A stretch of 64,000 nt of DNA from JABDIY01 sp963751955 (GCA_963751955.1 CAVVWM010000011.1:682001-746000); one strand, 5' to 3'; counted from the first letter of the stretch, positions 54,883 through 63,940 are shown. Translations and numbers: made by a program. Notes: generated by a model from the letters alone, not told the origin.

Positions 54883-56026
54883 GGGACCGGATCCTCTCAC
54901 AAGCATGAATTACTGACGCAACCACCGCATCGACATCGTCGGGGGTGGAGCGAGGGCCAAGGCTCAGCCGCAAAGCTCCCGAAGATGCAGGGACGCCCAT
55001 CGCGGCCAGCACGTGGCTGGCCTGTTGGGCTCCACTCGAACAGGAAGCCGCAGCCGACGCCATGACATCGTCCTTCTCCATCAGGAAAAGCAACGGCTCG
55101 GACTCGATGCCCGGAAGGCAGAAGTGGGCGATGTTGGGAAGTCGTTCGACGGCCTCGCCTGTCTGGTGGGCATCGGGGACACCACGGAGGATCTCCTGAG
55201 CCAACCGGTCACGAAGTCCCCACACCCCGGGAAGAAAGAACGCGCGGTCGCTGTCCATTGCAGCCGCAGCGGCCGCAAGGCCGACGATGCCGGCCACGTT
55301 TTGGGTACCGCCCCGGCGCCCTCGTTCCTGGCCACCACCGAGCTGGATCGACGGCAGATCCACACCGGTACGCACCGACAAGAACCCGGCGCCCTTCGGG
55401 CCCCCGAACTTGTGGCCACTGACCGACATCAGGTCAACAGACTCGGCGATCTCTGCGGTGTCGTGCCATGCAGCGAATTGGACCGCATCGGTGTGGACCA
55501 GAGCACCTGGGGCGAGCTCCCTCACGATCGCGGCAGCTTCGGTCACCGGTTGGACGACCCCGGTTTCGTTGTTGGCTGCCATCACCGACACAACGGCAAC
55601 GTCGATGTCCCGTTGGGCCAGGTCCTGGAGAACCCGACGGAGATCAACCAGGTCAAGAACCCCATCCTGATCCACCGCAACCGTCCACCCACCGGACTCT
55701 TCGACCGGTTCGAGTACGGCATGATGTTCGATGGCCGAACACACCGCAACGCTGCGTCGGCCGTTGGGAGCTGAACGGCGGAGCGCTCCGTTGATCGCAA
55801 GCGAATCGGCCTCGGTCCCGCCGCTGGTGAAGACGATGTTGCCGGGCGCCAGTCCGAAGATGTCGGCCAGAGTTGCCCGGGCTTCATCGAGTTTTCGGTT
55901 GGCTTCTCGAGCCAGCCGGTGCGAACCGGACGGGTTTGCGTACGTCGTTGCGAGAGCCTCCATCATCGCTGCCACCGCAGCAGGGTGCACCGGAGTGCTG
56001 GCAGCGTGATCGAGATAGAAAACCAT
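54875..56026 (-). CDS. iscS: Cysteine desulfurase (IscS/NifS family)
   Basis: PLP enzyme releasing sulfur from cysteine. The 383-residue protein has the N-terminal YLDHAASTPVHP, FTSGGTEADSLAI, EHHAVLEP, HTDAVQFA, the PLP Lys in SVSGHKFGGPKG, the GTQNVAGIVG segment and the mobile loop Cys in AAASCSSGAQ. Direct coupling to mnmA suggests its main role is supplying sulfur for tRNA thiolation. ATG 56026 follows TAGCCT with a 6-base spacer. Confidence 0.94.
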   Translation of the reverse strand: MVFYLDHAASTPVHPAAVAAMMEALATTYANPSGSHRLAREANRKLDEARATLADIFGLAPGNIVFTSGGTEADSLAINGALRRSAPNGRRSVAVCSAIEHHAVLEPVEESGGWTVAVDQDGVLDLVDLRRVLQDLAQRDIDVAVVSVMAANNETGVVQPVTEAAAIVRELAPGALVHTDAVQFAAWHDTAEIAESVDLMSVSGHKFGGPKGAGFLSVRTGVDLPSIQLGGGQERGRRGGTQNVAGIVGLAAAAAAMDSDRAFFLPGVWGLRDRLAQEILRGVPDAHQTGEAVERLPNIAHFCLPGIESEPLLFLMEKDDVMASAAASCSSGAQQASHVLAAMGVPASSGALRLSLGPRSTPDDVDAVVASVIHACERIRSHG

Positions 56027-56032
56027 CGCTCC

Positions 56033-56038
56033 AGGCTA
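56033..56038 (-). promoter_or_regulatory. -10 element of iscS-mnmA-sua5 (leaderless)
   Basis: TAGCCT on the minus strand, 6 bases before ATG 56026. Confidence 0.5.
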
Positions 56039-56072
56039 CCGAGCGGCTACCAGCTCCTCGCAGCCGCTTTCG

Positions 56073-56948
56073 CTACCGACGAACAGGGGGCGGCAGCGCC
56101 GCACCAACCGCACCCGGAGGTGGGGCGGGCATGGAAACCGGCGCAACGGTGGGTGGGGCCATCAAAAGCGAGGCAGGATTCATGGCTGCAAAGCGCCGCT
56201 GATGGGCGAACACCACGGCTGAGATCAACAGGGATGGGTCCAAGTTGACAGGCAGCACGATCCCGACTTGTGCCAGCTTCTGGCACAGGTCATGAGCGAG
56301 TTCGATGCGAGCTTCGGGGTCGAATTCCCCACTTCTCAAGACGAACTGCCGTAGCACTCCGTATTGGGGATGGGTGAGCCGAGTCGTGTCGAGGTTCAAG
56401 GCGAGCTGTTCGCCCCCGACGGGCGGGTTGAAGAAGACAGGATGAGTGGGGTCGAGCTTGTCGCGTATCACCAGTGTCTCGGCCACCAGGTCGCCGACCC
56501 GTTGGCTCCGCTTCGTGAGCAGCGCGCTCACCAAAGCGACTGGCCCGCCAGGAAGTAGGACGAAAAGTTCGATGAAGCCGATCAGACTGCGAACCGCAGC
56601 GTGGCGAAACCGGACCGGACCGCCATCGGCAGTGATCACACGGATCGAGAGAGCCCGCTTGCCCAGAGTTTGACCGTCCATCACTGCCTCGGTTGCGGGG
56701 TAGACGAAGATCACCACGAAGATGCCGATGGCGCCGATGATGAACGACGCACTTCCGGACGTTGATCCACTCAGGATGGCCACGACAAGGAGCAAACCAA
56801 GCTGAACTGCGAGGTCAATCAGCTTGGCCAGGACTCGAGAACCGATTCCAGCAGTTCGAAACTCGAGCAACACGGCCTGGGGCGTGACAACAGCAGTTAC
56901 CGCGTTCGACCGTTCCACAGTGGGGTTGGCAACTGTCGGTCCGCGCAC
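56073..56948 (-). CDS. RDD-family membrane protein
   Basis: 291 residues. The RDD domain (about 30-160) has the Arg in GIGSRVLAKLIDLAVQ with Asp in the first helix, further helices to about 145, and DGQTLGKRALSIRV, which is diagnostic of the family. A cytoplasmic C-terminal region with conserved-looking SGEFDPEARIELAHDLCQKLAQ ends in a Pro-rich tail. The same pairing (RDD gene divergent from a SpoIIM-like gene, next to DUF58 and MoxR) occurs in Mycobacterium tuberculosis around Rv3690-Rv3695. GTG 56948 follows TACGCT with a 6-base spacer. Confidence 0.85.
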   Translation of the reverse strand: MRGPTVANPTVERSNAVTAVVTPQAVLLEFRTAGIGSRVLAKLIDLAVQLGLLLVVAILSGSTSGSASFIIGAIGIFVVIFVYPATEAVMDGQTLGKRALSIRVITADGGPVRFRHAAVRSLIGFIELFVLLPGGPVALVSALLTKRSQRVGDLVAETLVIRDKLDPTHPVFFNPPVGGEQLALNLDTTRLTHPQYGVLRQFVLRSGEFDPEARIELAHDLCQKLAQVGIVLPVNLDPSLLISAVVFAHQRRFAAMNPASLLMAPPTVAPVSMPAPPPGAVGAALPPPVRR

Positions 56949-56953
56949 TCAAG

Positions 56954-56960
56954 TAGCGTA
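56954..56960. promoter_or_regulatory. Overlapping divergent -10 elements
   Basis: The minus strand reads TACGCT (56955-56960), 6 bases before the RDD GTG. The plus strand reads TAGCGT (56954-56959), 7 bases before GTG 56967. Both hexamers use the same seven base pairs. Confidence 0.5.
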
Positions 56961-56966
56961 ATGGAC

Positions 56967-57047
56967 GTGCCGGACTCGGCTGAGCAGCGCCTGCAGACAC
57001 CACAAGGGTTCACTGTGCCCCGATCGGGCGGTCATGGACCTCGATAG
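56967..57047 (+). CDS. Putative leaderless mini-ORF overlapping the start of the SpoIIM-like gene
   Basis: 26 codons from GTG 56967, placed 7 bases after a TAGCGT hexamer, ending with TAG at 57047, 14 bases inside the spoIIM-like gene in another frame. The encoded peptide (VPDSAEQRLQTPQGFTVPRS...) resembles nothing known. It may act as a translational leader that brings ribosomes to ATG 57034, or be chance. Confidence 0.25.
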   Translation: MPDSAEQRLQTPQGFTVPRSGGHGPR

Positions 57048-58041
57048 ATATGTCACTCTGCATCGCGGCGACTGGGATCGGCTGCGAACACTCACCAAGT
57101 CGGTTCGAACGTCGCCCAAATTCGTCCCGAGGGATGAGCAGAACGAGTTCATTGCGCTGCATCATCGAGTCTCAGCACAACTCAGCTTCGTGCGTGGTTT
57201 CTACGCCGACCCCGGACTTGTCGCTGAACTCAACGGCCTCGTAGCCGGGTCGAATTCAGTCCTGTACCGGCGGACCTCATCGAGACGAAGCTCAGTTCGA
57301 CGTTTCTTTTCCATCTCATTTCCGGGGGCGGTCTGGCACATCAGGCGGGCCGTGGGAGTCTCCGCCCTGGCGCTGTTCCTTCCGTGGCTGGTGGTAGCGA
57401 TATGGCTGGGTACTAGCGACGAGGCCCTGAACCTGGCGATTGACGAACCGACCCGCAATGCGCTGGTGGAACGAGATTTCGAGAACTACTACTCCTCAGC
57501 TGCAGCGGAAGAATTCGCTGTTCGAGTGTTGGTGAACAATATCCAGGTGTCATTCCTGGCCTACGCCCTGGGCATCACCTTCGGTGTTGGGACGTTGTAC
57601 ATCCTGGCGTTCAACGGCTTCAACGTCGGCGCCAGCCATGGTGTCTTCATCGCCGCCGGGGCTCAGGGCACCTTCTTCGGTTTGATCATCCCCCATGGAC
57701 TGCTCGAATTGTCCGCGGTGGTGATCGCTGGGGCCGCCGGCCTCTCAATGGGCTGGGCCTTGATCCATCCCGGAGACCGGTTGCGTTCAAGAGCCTTCGG
57801 TGAAGAAGGAAAACGTTCGGTCTCGGTGATCCTCGGTCTGATCCTGGCCTTCATCGTGGCCGGCCTCCTCGAGGGTTTCGTGACCCCCGGTTTGCCACTC
57901 TGGCCGCGGATCTCAGTTGGAGCCAGCGTGTGGGCTGCGTTCGTGGTGTACATCGTTGTGTTCGGCCGCCGAGCTGAACTGGGGGGGTTCACCGGACTCA
58001 TCGCCGAGACAGAAGAACGGGCCGCCGCCAGCGTGTCCTAG
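57034..58041 (+). CDS. Stage II sporulation protein M (SpoIIM)-like membrane protein
   Basis: 335-residue membrane protein. A hydrophilic N-terminus with the typical start MDLDRYVTLHRGDWDRL and RVSAQLSFVRGFYADP is followed by about six membrane segments; the segment NNIQVSFLAYALGITFGVGTLYILAFNGFNVG is the SpoIIM/DUF95 signature (a polar helix in the membrane followed by N-G). The organism need not sporulate: such genes accompany RDD/DUF58/MoxR modules in many non-sporulating actinobacteria. It has no leaderless hexamer of its own; see the mini-ORF just upstream. Confidence 0.88.
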   Translation: MDLDRYVTLHRGDWDRLRTLTKSVRTSPKFVPRDEQNEFIALHHRVSAQLSFVRGFYADPGLVAELNGLVAGSNSVLYRRTSSRRSSVRRFFSISFPGAVWHIRRAVGVSALALFLPWLVVAIWLGTSDEALNLAIDEPTRNALVERDFENYYSSAAAEEFAVRVLVNNIQVSFLAYALGITFGVGTLYILAFNGFNVGASHGVFIAAGAQGTFFGLIIPHGLLELSAVVIAGAAGLSMGWALIHPGDRLRSRAFGEEGKRSVSVILGLILAFIVAGLLEGFVTPGLPLWPRISVGASVWAAFVVYIVVFGRRAELGGFTGLIAETEERAAASVS

Positions 58042-58045
58042 CCGC

Positions 58046-59389
58046 TTACAGCCGGCCTATCGACTTGACATCGAGGTACATATCTCCCAGCGCCTGGGCG
58101 AAGCTGGCCGGCGGTTCATCGATCACCCGCACCCCCAATGCGGCGATGTCGGCAGCAACCCTTATGCGACGCTGGGTTTCCTCGATGGCGGCTGCACGCA
58201 GATACATCGTTTCCTCGTCGACAATTGGTTGAGTGGTCCAATAGTGCACGTCGGGGTCCGCGACCGACGCGACAACAACCAGATGGGTTCGCACAAGCAG
58301 CGGCAGTGCCGGCAACAGGTATTCGCGAACTGCCTGTTCCTCGAGATCGGTCATCAACACGATCAGGGCCCGACGCCGCTGCTGTGCCAGGACCTTGGTA
58401 ACCATCGCCTGATAGTTGGCGGTGACCAAGGCCGGTTGGAGGTCGAAGAGTTCCTCGGCAATGATGGAACGCTGTCGCCGACGGTTCGTGGCGGGAATGG
58501 TGGTGTGTACCGATTGGTCGAAGGCCACCAAGCCCATCTTGTCGCCCAGTCCGGTGGTTAGTTCGGCCAGCATCATGGCGCCGTCCATCGCATGTTCGAT
58601 GCGGGGCACGTCGTCGATTCGTCCCGCCATGATCCGGCCGGTGTCAAGCAGCACGGTCACGGTCTGGTTCCGCTCGGTCCGAAATACGCGAACGATCGGC
58701 TTACCGGTGCGTGCGGTCGCCGCCCAATCGATTCGCCGACTCTCATCATCGGGACCCATCTCCCTCAACGAGTCGAAATCGGTTCCACTCCCCCGAGCTC
58801 GGGCGGCGCGGATGCCAACCTCGAGAAGCCGAGCCTTCTTCAAGCTCAGTTCGGCCTGGTCCGCACTGCGGAACGGTGGCAGCACCCGGAGTACGGTCCC
58901 GACCTCGAATGACCGCTGCTTCTGCAATAACCCAAGCGGTCCACTGGACCGAACCACAATTCGGGAGAGATTGAAGCGACCCCTCCGGGTGGGGACCATC
59001 TGAAATGTGTTCGTGAGGGTGCTATTGGGTGGAACCCATACCGAGAAGCGGCGGGCCTCTGCTCCCAGAGAAGGCGCCACTTCATCGGCAACACTCACGC
59101 GCACCTTGCGCCGGCCCGATCCTCGTTCCAGCTGCCAGGAAATCGATGCCTTCGATCCGAGGGTGACCGAGCTGGGGTGGATCCGGCGAATCTTGAAGGC
59201 CGCAGGCGATGGTGCCAACAAGAAATCGACCATCAGCAGAGCAAGCAAGACCGTGTTGACCATCACGAACCGGCCATCGAACCCGATGCCGAACAGCTCG
59301 AGCCCGCCGATGTCGGGAAGGAACAGAATGGCAGCTCCGAGGATCAGGGCCACGACGGGAGCCCTGCCGGTCACAACCGGCCAGCTCAT
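58046..59389 (-). CDS. DUF58 domain protein with a VWA-like region
   Basis: 447 residues. Two N-terminal hydrophobic helices (about 8-28, 40-60) are followed by a beta-rich extracytoplasmic or membrane-proximal domain (NTFQMVPTRRGRFNLSRIVVRSSGPLGL). Next comes the DUF58 signature (SGTDFDSLREMGPDDESRRIDWAATARTGKPIVR) and a VWA-like domain with VTVLLDTGRIM and LIVLMTDLEEQAV; the MIDAS motif is degenerate. DUF58 proteins partner with MoxR ATPases in envelope processes. The start overlaps the MoxR stop (ATGA). Its end is 4 bases from the convergent spoIIM-like stop. Confidence 0.88.
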   Translation of the reverse strand: MSWPVVTGRAPVVALILGAAILFLPDIGGLELFGIGFDGRFVMVNTVLLALLMVDFLLAPSPAAFKIRRIHPSSVTLGSKASISWQLERGSGRRKVRVSVADEVAPSLGAEARRFSVWVPPNSTLTNTFQMVPTRRGRFNLSRIVVRSSGPLGLLQKQRSFEVGTVLRVLPPFRSADQAELSLKKARLLEVGIRAARARGSGTDFDSLREMGPDDESRRIDWAATARTGKPIVRVFRTERNQTVTVLLDTGRIMAGRIDDVPRIEHAMDGAMMLAELTTGLGDKMGLVAFDQSVHTTIPATNRRRQRSIIAEELFDLQPALVTANYQAMVTKVLAQQRRRALIVLMTDLEEQAVREYLLPALPLLVRTHLVVVASVADPDVHYWTTQPIVDEETMYLRAAAIEETQRRIRVAADIAALGVRVIDEPPASFAQALGDMYLDVKSIGRL

Positions 59390-60468
59390 GGGACCACAAC
59401 TCGAGCCAACAGCCCATCGAGGACCTGATCAGCGGTGACGCCTTCGATTTCGAGTTCGGGTCGAAGTTGGATTCGGTGACGTAGTGTGGGCTTGGCCATC
59501 GCCTTCACCTCGTCGGGGGTCAGATAGGGCCTGCCGATGAGCCATGCCCAAGCTTTGCTGACAGCTAGCAGAGCTGTCGCTCCACGGGGCGAGACGCCGA
59601 GCTGGATGGAGGGCGAGTTACGGGTGGCTCGCACCAGTGACACCATGTAGCGAAGCACCGGCTCCTCCACGACCATGGCTTGGGCCTCGGCTCTGGCGGC
59701 TTCGAAGCTACCGGCGTTCGCAACCGCCTGGATGCCGCTGCCTTTCGGGTCGTGAGGATCGAGACCTCCGTGGTGGCGAACCAAGATCTCGAGTTCGTCC
59801 TTTTCGGAGGGGTAATCGACCAACAGTTTCAGCAGGAAACGATCGAGCTGAGCCTCAGGCAACGGGTAGGTCCCCTCGTATTCAACCGGGTTCTGGGTGG
59901 CAATCACCATGAACGGCCTCGGCAAGGGATGGGTCACGCCGTCGATTGACACCTGACGTTCCTCCATGGCCTCGAGCAATGCCGCCTGGGTTTTGGGTGG
60001 GGTCCGGTTGATTTCATCGGCCAACAAAAGGTTCGTGAAAACCGGGCCCTCGCGGAATCGGAATCTGCCGTTCTCGAAGATCATTTGACCCAGGACGTCG
60101 GACGGCATGAGATCGGGTGTGAACTGGACGCGCGTCGCTTCCAGCGATACAGCCGCGGCCATCGACTTCACCAGAGCGGTCTTGGCTGTCCCGGGTACGC
60201 CCTCGAGCAGAACGTGGCCACCGGCCAGGAATGCGCACAACAAGCCTGAAAGCACGCCTCCCTGGCCAACGATCACCTTGTTGACCTCATCGCGGATAGC
60301 CCCCATCCGAACTCGCTCGGGGGAAAGCGCCGCCGATGCCCTCGACTCCGCAGCGTTCGACGTCGGATTCGGTTCTGGCTCAGCCACTGCGGGAGAGGTC
60401 GCAGGATCGGGTTGTGGGATCGAGGGTTCGGGTTGGGGAAGGGGGACGCTGGGTGGGACATCAGACAT
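59386..60468 (-). CDS. MoxR-family AAA+ ATPase
   Basis: 360 residues. After a Pro/Glu-rich N-terminal tail of about 45 residues comes the AAA+ core: Walker A in LLEGVPGTAKTALV, Walker B in LLLADEINRTPPKTQAALLEAMEE, sensor 1 in IATQNPVEYEGTYPLPEAQLDRF, and the C-terminal lid with SPRGATALL. MoxR ATPases act as chaperones for VWA proteins, here presumably DUF58. MSDVPP (ATG 60468) overlaps the DUF4350 stop by 8 bases. Confidence 0.92.
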   Translation of the reverse strand: MSDVPPSVPLPQPEPSIPQPDPATSPAVAEPEPNPTSNAAESRASAALSPERVRMGAIRDEVNKVIVGQGGVLSGLLCAFLAGGHVLLEGVPGTAKTALVKSMAAAVSLEATRVQFTPDLMPSDVLGQMIFENGRFRFREGPVFTNLLLADEINRTPPKTQAALLEAMEERQVSIDGVTHPLPRPFMVIATQNPVEYEGTYPLPEAQLDRFLLKLLVDYPSEKDELEILVRHHGGLDPHDPKGSGIQAVANAGSFEAARAEAQAMVVEEPVLRYMVSLVRATRNSPSIQLGVSPRGATALLAVSKAWAWLIGRPYLTPDEVKAMAKPTLRHRIQLRPELEIEGVTADQVLDGLLARVVVP

Positions 60469-61633
60469 TGCTGGGTTCCTCGATTTCTGGGCTTTCGATG
60501 AGATAGGGAAGGATGGCGACTGCGCTGGGAGCAGAACGAGCGATCGGGGTCGGTTCACCGAAGACCCGACGCCCGATTCGGTCGACCTCCTTGGCGCGAT
60601 CGAGTGGAGTGGTCTCGGCCGAACCCGACGCTCCGGTGAGGACGGCGGCGTCCTCCATTGGAATTCCGCTGTGGTCAGCAACTAACCGGGCCGCGTAGAC
60701 GGCATCGGCTTCGAGGGGAATGCGGTACTCGTGCCGGAGCCGACCGAACAGTTCGCGTCGTATGGCATCCAACGAGCGATCGGGGGTGCCGGACCGCCGG
60801 TGGAGTTCTGCGGTAGCCCGGATGACCAGAGACCCGGGTAGTTCCACGACGGCTGGTTCGGCAACAACCCGGCCGAATCGGCGAATCGCCCAGAGAAGCC
60901 CGACGAGGGTTGCAGCAACCATTTGCCACCCGAACCATCGAACATTCCGGCCGATGAGATCCAAGGGTGACCGCTGACCGACCGCCTCGGGAAGTGGCGA
61001 ATAGATCACCGCAACGGTGGGGTCAGCAGAGGTGAGGAGCAACCGGCCGGCAAGCACCGCATTATCGGCCTGATCGAGTTGCGCATTGACAAAGGGAACC
61101 GCTCCACCCAAACCCGTCACCTGCCCTCTCCCATCGGGAAACTGTATGACGTAGGCCCCGAAGTCATCGCCAAAGCAGGTCTTGCTGCTGGGAACCGGCA
61201 CCAGCAGCGGCAGGGCCGATCCGGAGAGTTCGTTCACCCCGTCCAGTCCTTGGATCTCGCACATGCCACGGGGAAGATCTTCTCCAGCCGAGGATCCACT
61301 CAGACCAGTGGCCAGAAGCGGACTGGTGGAATCGGCGACAACCGCGCTACCTCCATCCTGAATCCAATCGAGAAGCCGTTCGCGGCTTTCGCCCCCCAAC
61401 CGATCACGAAGGACAAGGGCCACATCGATCTCGCTTTCCATCTCGGGTATCCCACGCTCGATGTCCGCCCCGCTGCGTTCGAGAAACTCGATCAGGCCAA
61501 GCGTGCCGAGATCCCCTACGGACTCGGGGTCCAAAGGCGGGCCATCGGAATCGGGCCGACCGAGGATGAACGCGACGATCAGCAGCGCACCGAATCCGAC
61601 TACGACCTGAAGCGTTGAGCGCCGGTTCATCAC
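60461..61633 (-). CDS. DUF4350 membrane protein
   Basis: 390 residues. It has an N-terminal helix (about 8-25, LQVVVGFGALLIVAFIL), then a Rossmann-like extracytoplasmic domain (LGLIEFLERSGADIE, WIQDGGSAVVAD) characteristic of DUF4350. A second membrane helix (near WFGWQMVAATLVGLLWAI) and a cytoplasmic C-terminus of about 130 residues with SLVIRATAELHRRSG follow. The start is GTG 61633, overlapping the DUF4129 stop. Conserved neighbour of MoxR/DUF58. Confidence 0.82.
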   Translation of the reverse strand: MMNRRSTLQVVVGFGALLIVAFILGRPDSDGPPLDPESVGDLGTLGLIEFLERSGADIERGIPEMESEIDVALVLRDRLGGESRERLLDWIQDGGSAVVADSTSPLLATGLSGSSAGEDLPRGMCEIQGLDGVNELSGSALPLLVPVPSSKTCFGDDFGAYVIQFPDGRGQVTGLGGAVPFVNAQLDQADNAVLAGRLLLTSADPTVAVIYSPLPEAVGQRSPLDLIGRNVRWFGWQMVAATLVGLLWAIRRFGRVVAEPAVVELPGSLVIRATAELHRRSGTPDRSLDAIRRELFGRLRHEYRIPLEADAVYAARLVADHSGIPMEDAAVLTGASGSAETTPLDRAKEVDRIGRRVFGEPTPIARSAPSAVAILPYLIESPEIEEPSNV

Positions 61634-62238
61634 GAGCCCTTGTTGAGGACTTGGTGATCCCAGAGATCGAGCTGTTCGGAGTCGTTGCGGTCAGCGTCAT
61701 CGCCTCCGTACCAGACGTCAGAAAAGGCTGCGGTCGAGCTGGCAAAGGGATCGGTTCGGGCGGGATCGGCACGGAAGGAGCCCCGGAGCTCTGTCGGTGT
61801 TGCACCCGGTGAGTCCGGCAACTCTTCGTCGTCGATGAGACCAGCCACCGTTGCTCGATATCGGGCTTGAACGGCCTCTCTGTACAGTCCGACCCGGTCC
61901 GATTCCTCGGCCCTGGCCAGCCATTCGGCCCGAGACAGCCTGTTCTGGTGGGTTGTGATGGTCGCTTGTGTCGGGGGGCGACGAGCTGGTCCGAACCGCG
62001 GCAAGTAGCGCACGAGGAACAGGACGATCAGTCCGATCATCACAGCGAGAAGGATCCATCCAATTGCAACCCCGCCAAAGACGGTGTTGTCGGTGACGAT
62101 CGACAGAAGGTCATCGATCAGTTCGGTCACGCGGTTCCACGCCCGGTCGAGCAAACCTGGTTCATCAGCCCCGAACTTGTCCTGAGACAGCACCTCGTCG
62201 GCGCGCCGGCGGAGATCTTCGGGGAGCTCTTCAGCCAC
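61630..62238 (-). CDS. DUF4129 membrane protein
   Basis: 202 residues: soluble N-terminal segment (ELPEDLRRRADEVLSQDKF), one strong membrane helix (about 55-75, GVAIGWILLAVMIGLIVLFLV), then a helical C-terminal domain containing LYREAVQARYRATVAGLID and TPTELRGSF. This is the DUF4129 pattern, a degenerate transglutaminase-associated tail. GTG 62238 gives an 8-base overlap with the preceding gene. Part of the same operon as DUF4350/MoxR/DUF58. Confidence 0.78.
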   Translation of the reverse strand: MAEELPEDLRRRADEVLSQDKFGADEPGLLDRAWNRVTELIDDLLSIVTDNTVFGGVAIGWILLAVMIGLIVLFLVRYLPRFGPARRPPTQATITTHQNRLSRAEWLARAEESDRVGLYREAVQARYRATVAGLIDDEELPDSPGATPTELRGSFRADPARTDPFASSTAAFSDVWYGGDDADRNDSEQLDLWDHQVLNKGS

Positions 62239-63133
62239 GATCCGCCATCCTCGACAGAGATCGGTTGGGTGTCGAAATCGCCGAAACAACGTGCGGGCTC
62301 GAGCTGGCTGGGAACACCGTTTCGGCGGCCCGGTTCAGGTCCAGGCCTTCGGTCCGGAATCGAATGTCGTGATACATCAAGGTCATCGCTGCGCCGTTGA
62401 ACGGAGCCAGTAACGACGTTGACACGATGGAGGCCACCGAAATCAGCGGCCAGGCAACATCGGTACCTACCAGGAGCGCTATGCCCGAAGGAATCGAGGT
62501 AAGTGCGCTCGACACAACCCCACCGACAACTGCGCACGCAACGTAGAGACCCAGAAGTGGAGCGGTCCGCTTTCGCATGAGACTCCAGGCCCGCTTCAGT
62601 GTGGTGATCGGTCCGGTTTGTTCGATCGCAATGATGGGGCTCACCATGGTGAATGCCAGTGCCAAGGCCACGCCTGGGACTACGAGGAGGAGACCAAAGC
62701 CGATCGCCAACTTGGCCAGCACGAAGGTGACAACCCACACGGGGAGCGCTCGGACAGTGAATCGCATCACCTCTGAAATCGTGGGGTCACGCCCATCAGC
62801 CCAGCTGTTCACCAAGAAGGCGACGCTTACCCCGATCAGGGAAATCCTGAGCCAGTCGACCATGTAGGTGAAGAACGTCGTCGTGAAACTCGTCCCCTGG
62901 TTTGCGGCTTCTTGGAATAGATCGGGATCGTTCAAGGCACCTAGCAGGCCTCCCCCACCAAGGACTCCTCTGGCGTTCCAACCTTCCAAGATTGACATCG
63001 GAATCACAATCCACAACAGACTGATGAATATGACTCGGGGTCGATAACGAAGCGCAGCAAACGCGCCGTCGATGAGATCGATCACTCGGAGCGGACGATC
63101 CGTAACTGCCACGGCCTGCCGCTCCGCTTCCAC
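62231..63133 (-). CDS. Polytopic membrane protein of the MoxR cluster
   Basis: 300 residues with about six membrane helices and no catalytic motif. The N-terminus (PLRVIDLIDGAFAALRYRPRVIF) and the central repeat-like segments (LKRAWSLMRKRTAPLLGLYV) resemble the glycerophosphodiester phosphodiesterase membrane-domain/YciC-like proteins that often open DUF4129-DUF4350-MoxR-DUF58 operons. Probable first gene of this operon: GTG 63133, with the weak hexamer GACACT 6 bases upstream. Function unknown. Confidence 0.75.
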   Translation of the reverse strand: MEAERQAVAVTDRPLRVIDLIDGAFAALRYRPRVIFISLLWIVIPMSILEGWNARGVLGGGGLLGALNDPDLFQEAANQGTSFTTTFFTYMVDWLRISLIGVSVAFLVNSWADGRDPTISEVMRFTVRALPVWVVTFVLAKLAIGFGLLLVVPGVALALAFTMVSPIIAIEQTGPITTLKRAWSLMRKRTAPLLGLYVACAVVGGVVSSALTSIPSGIALLVGTDVAWPLISVASIVSTSLLAPFNGAAMTLMYHDIRFRTEGLDLNRAAETVFPASSSPHVVSAISTPNRSLSRMADRG

Positions 63134-63178
63134 TGCTCCAGTGTCGCCGCTGGAACATCGTCAGTGGCGGAGCCTTGT

Positions 63179-63184
63179 TACCGT
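63179..63184 (+). promoter_or_regulatory. -10 element of the methyltransferase gene (leaderless)
   Basis: TACCGT, 8 bases before GTG 63193. It argues against a TTG start at 63175. Confidence 0.45.
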
Positions 63185-63192
63185 TTGCAGTT

Positions 63193-63930
63193 GTGACAGC
63201 ACAGTCAAGCCGGTTTCCGTTCGGGTTCGGCCCCTCAACCTACGGCGCGAGCTTTGCTCAGGTGTACGACCGCTGGTATTCCGGCATCACTGATGCAGAA
63301 GCCACCGCCCGTTTCATGGCAGCCCGGTGTCCGAGTCCCAGCGTTCTGGAGCTGGGGGTTGGGACCGGGCGACTCGTCGATGCATTGCGAGCCGCCGGGC
63401 TCACCGTGATCGGCGTTGACAGTTCCACCGAAATGCTGGGCGCCGTTGCCGCCAACGCTGCGCTGATCGCAGGGGACATCTCAGCTCTCCCGGTTCGGGA
63501 ACGAGCTGGCATCGGTGGGGCACTCTGTGCCTTCAACACGCTCTTCAACCTTCCGACCGCGGAGCTCCAGCAGGAGGTGCTGATCCAAGCTGCCTCAGTT
63601 ATCGATGGACCCCTGGTCCTCGAAGCAGTAACCGGCGCAGCCCTCGCTGAGGCCGATAGCCAGTCGGTCGGTATTTCACGGATCGAAGCGGATTCAGTGG
63701 TGCTTGCCGCCACGGTGGTGGATCACAAGGCACAGACGATCACTGGCCAGCACGTGGACATCACCGAGGCTGGGATCACGTTGCGACCCTGGTATCTCAG
63801 GTGGAGTACACCGGCCGAACTTGATGCGATGGCGACGGCGGCGGGGCTAGAACTGGTCGAGCGTTTCGCCGATTGGAAAGAAACCCCTTTCGACGGATCC
63901 AGCGAAACTCATGTCTCGGTCTACCGCTAG
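63193..63930 (+). CDS. Class I SAM-dependent methyltransferase
   Basis: 245-residue Rossmann methyltransferase. Motif I is VLELGVGTGRLV, the acidic end of strand 2 is VIGVDSSTEML, motif II-like ALIAGDISALP and motif III-like GALCAFNTLFNL follow. Unusually the C-terminal half is rich in beta structure and lacks any recognisable substrate signature. Similar small methyltransferases are common and poorly characterised. GTG 63193 (VTAQSS) is chosen from the -10 spacing. Confidence 0.82.
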   Translation: MTAQSSRFPFGFGPSTYGASFAQVYDRWYSGITDAEATARFMAARCPSPSVLELGVGTGRLVDALRAAGLTVIGVDSSTEMLGAVAANAALIAGDISALPVRERAGIGGALCAFNTLFNLPTAELQQEVLIQAASVIDGPLVLEAVTGAALAEADSQSVGISRIEADSVVLAATVVDHKAQTITGQHVDITEAGITLRPWYLRWSTPAELDAMATAAGLELVERFADWKETPFDGSSETHVSVYR

Positions 63931-63940
63931 TGTCCCTGCG

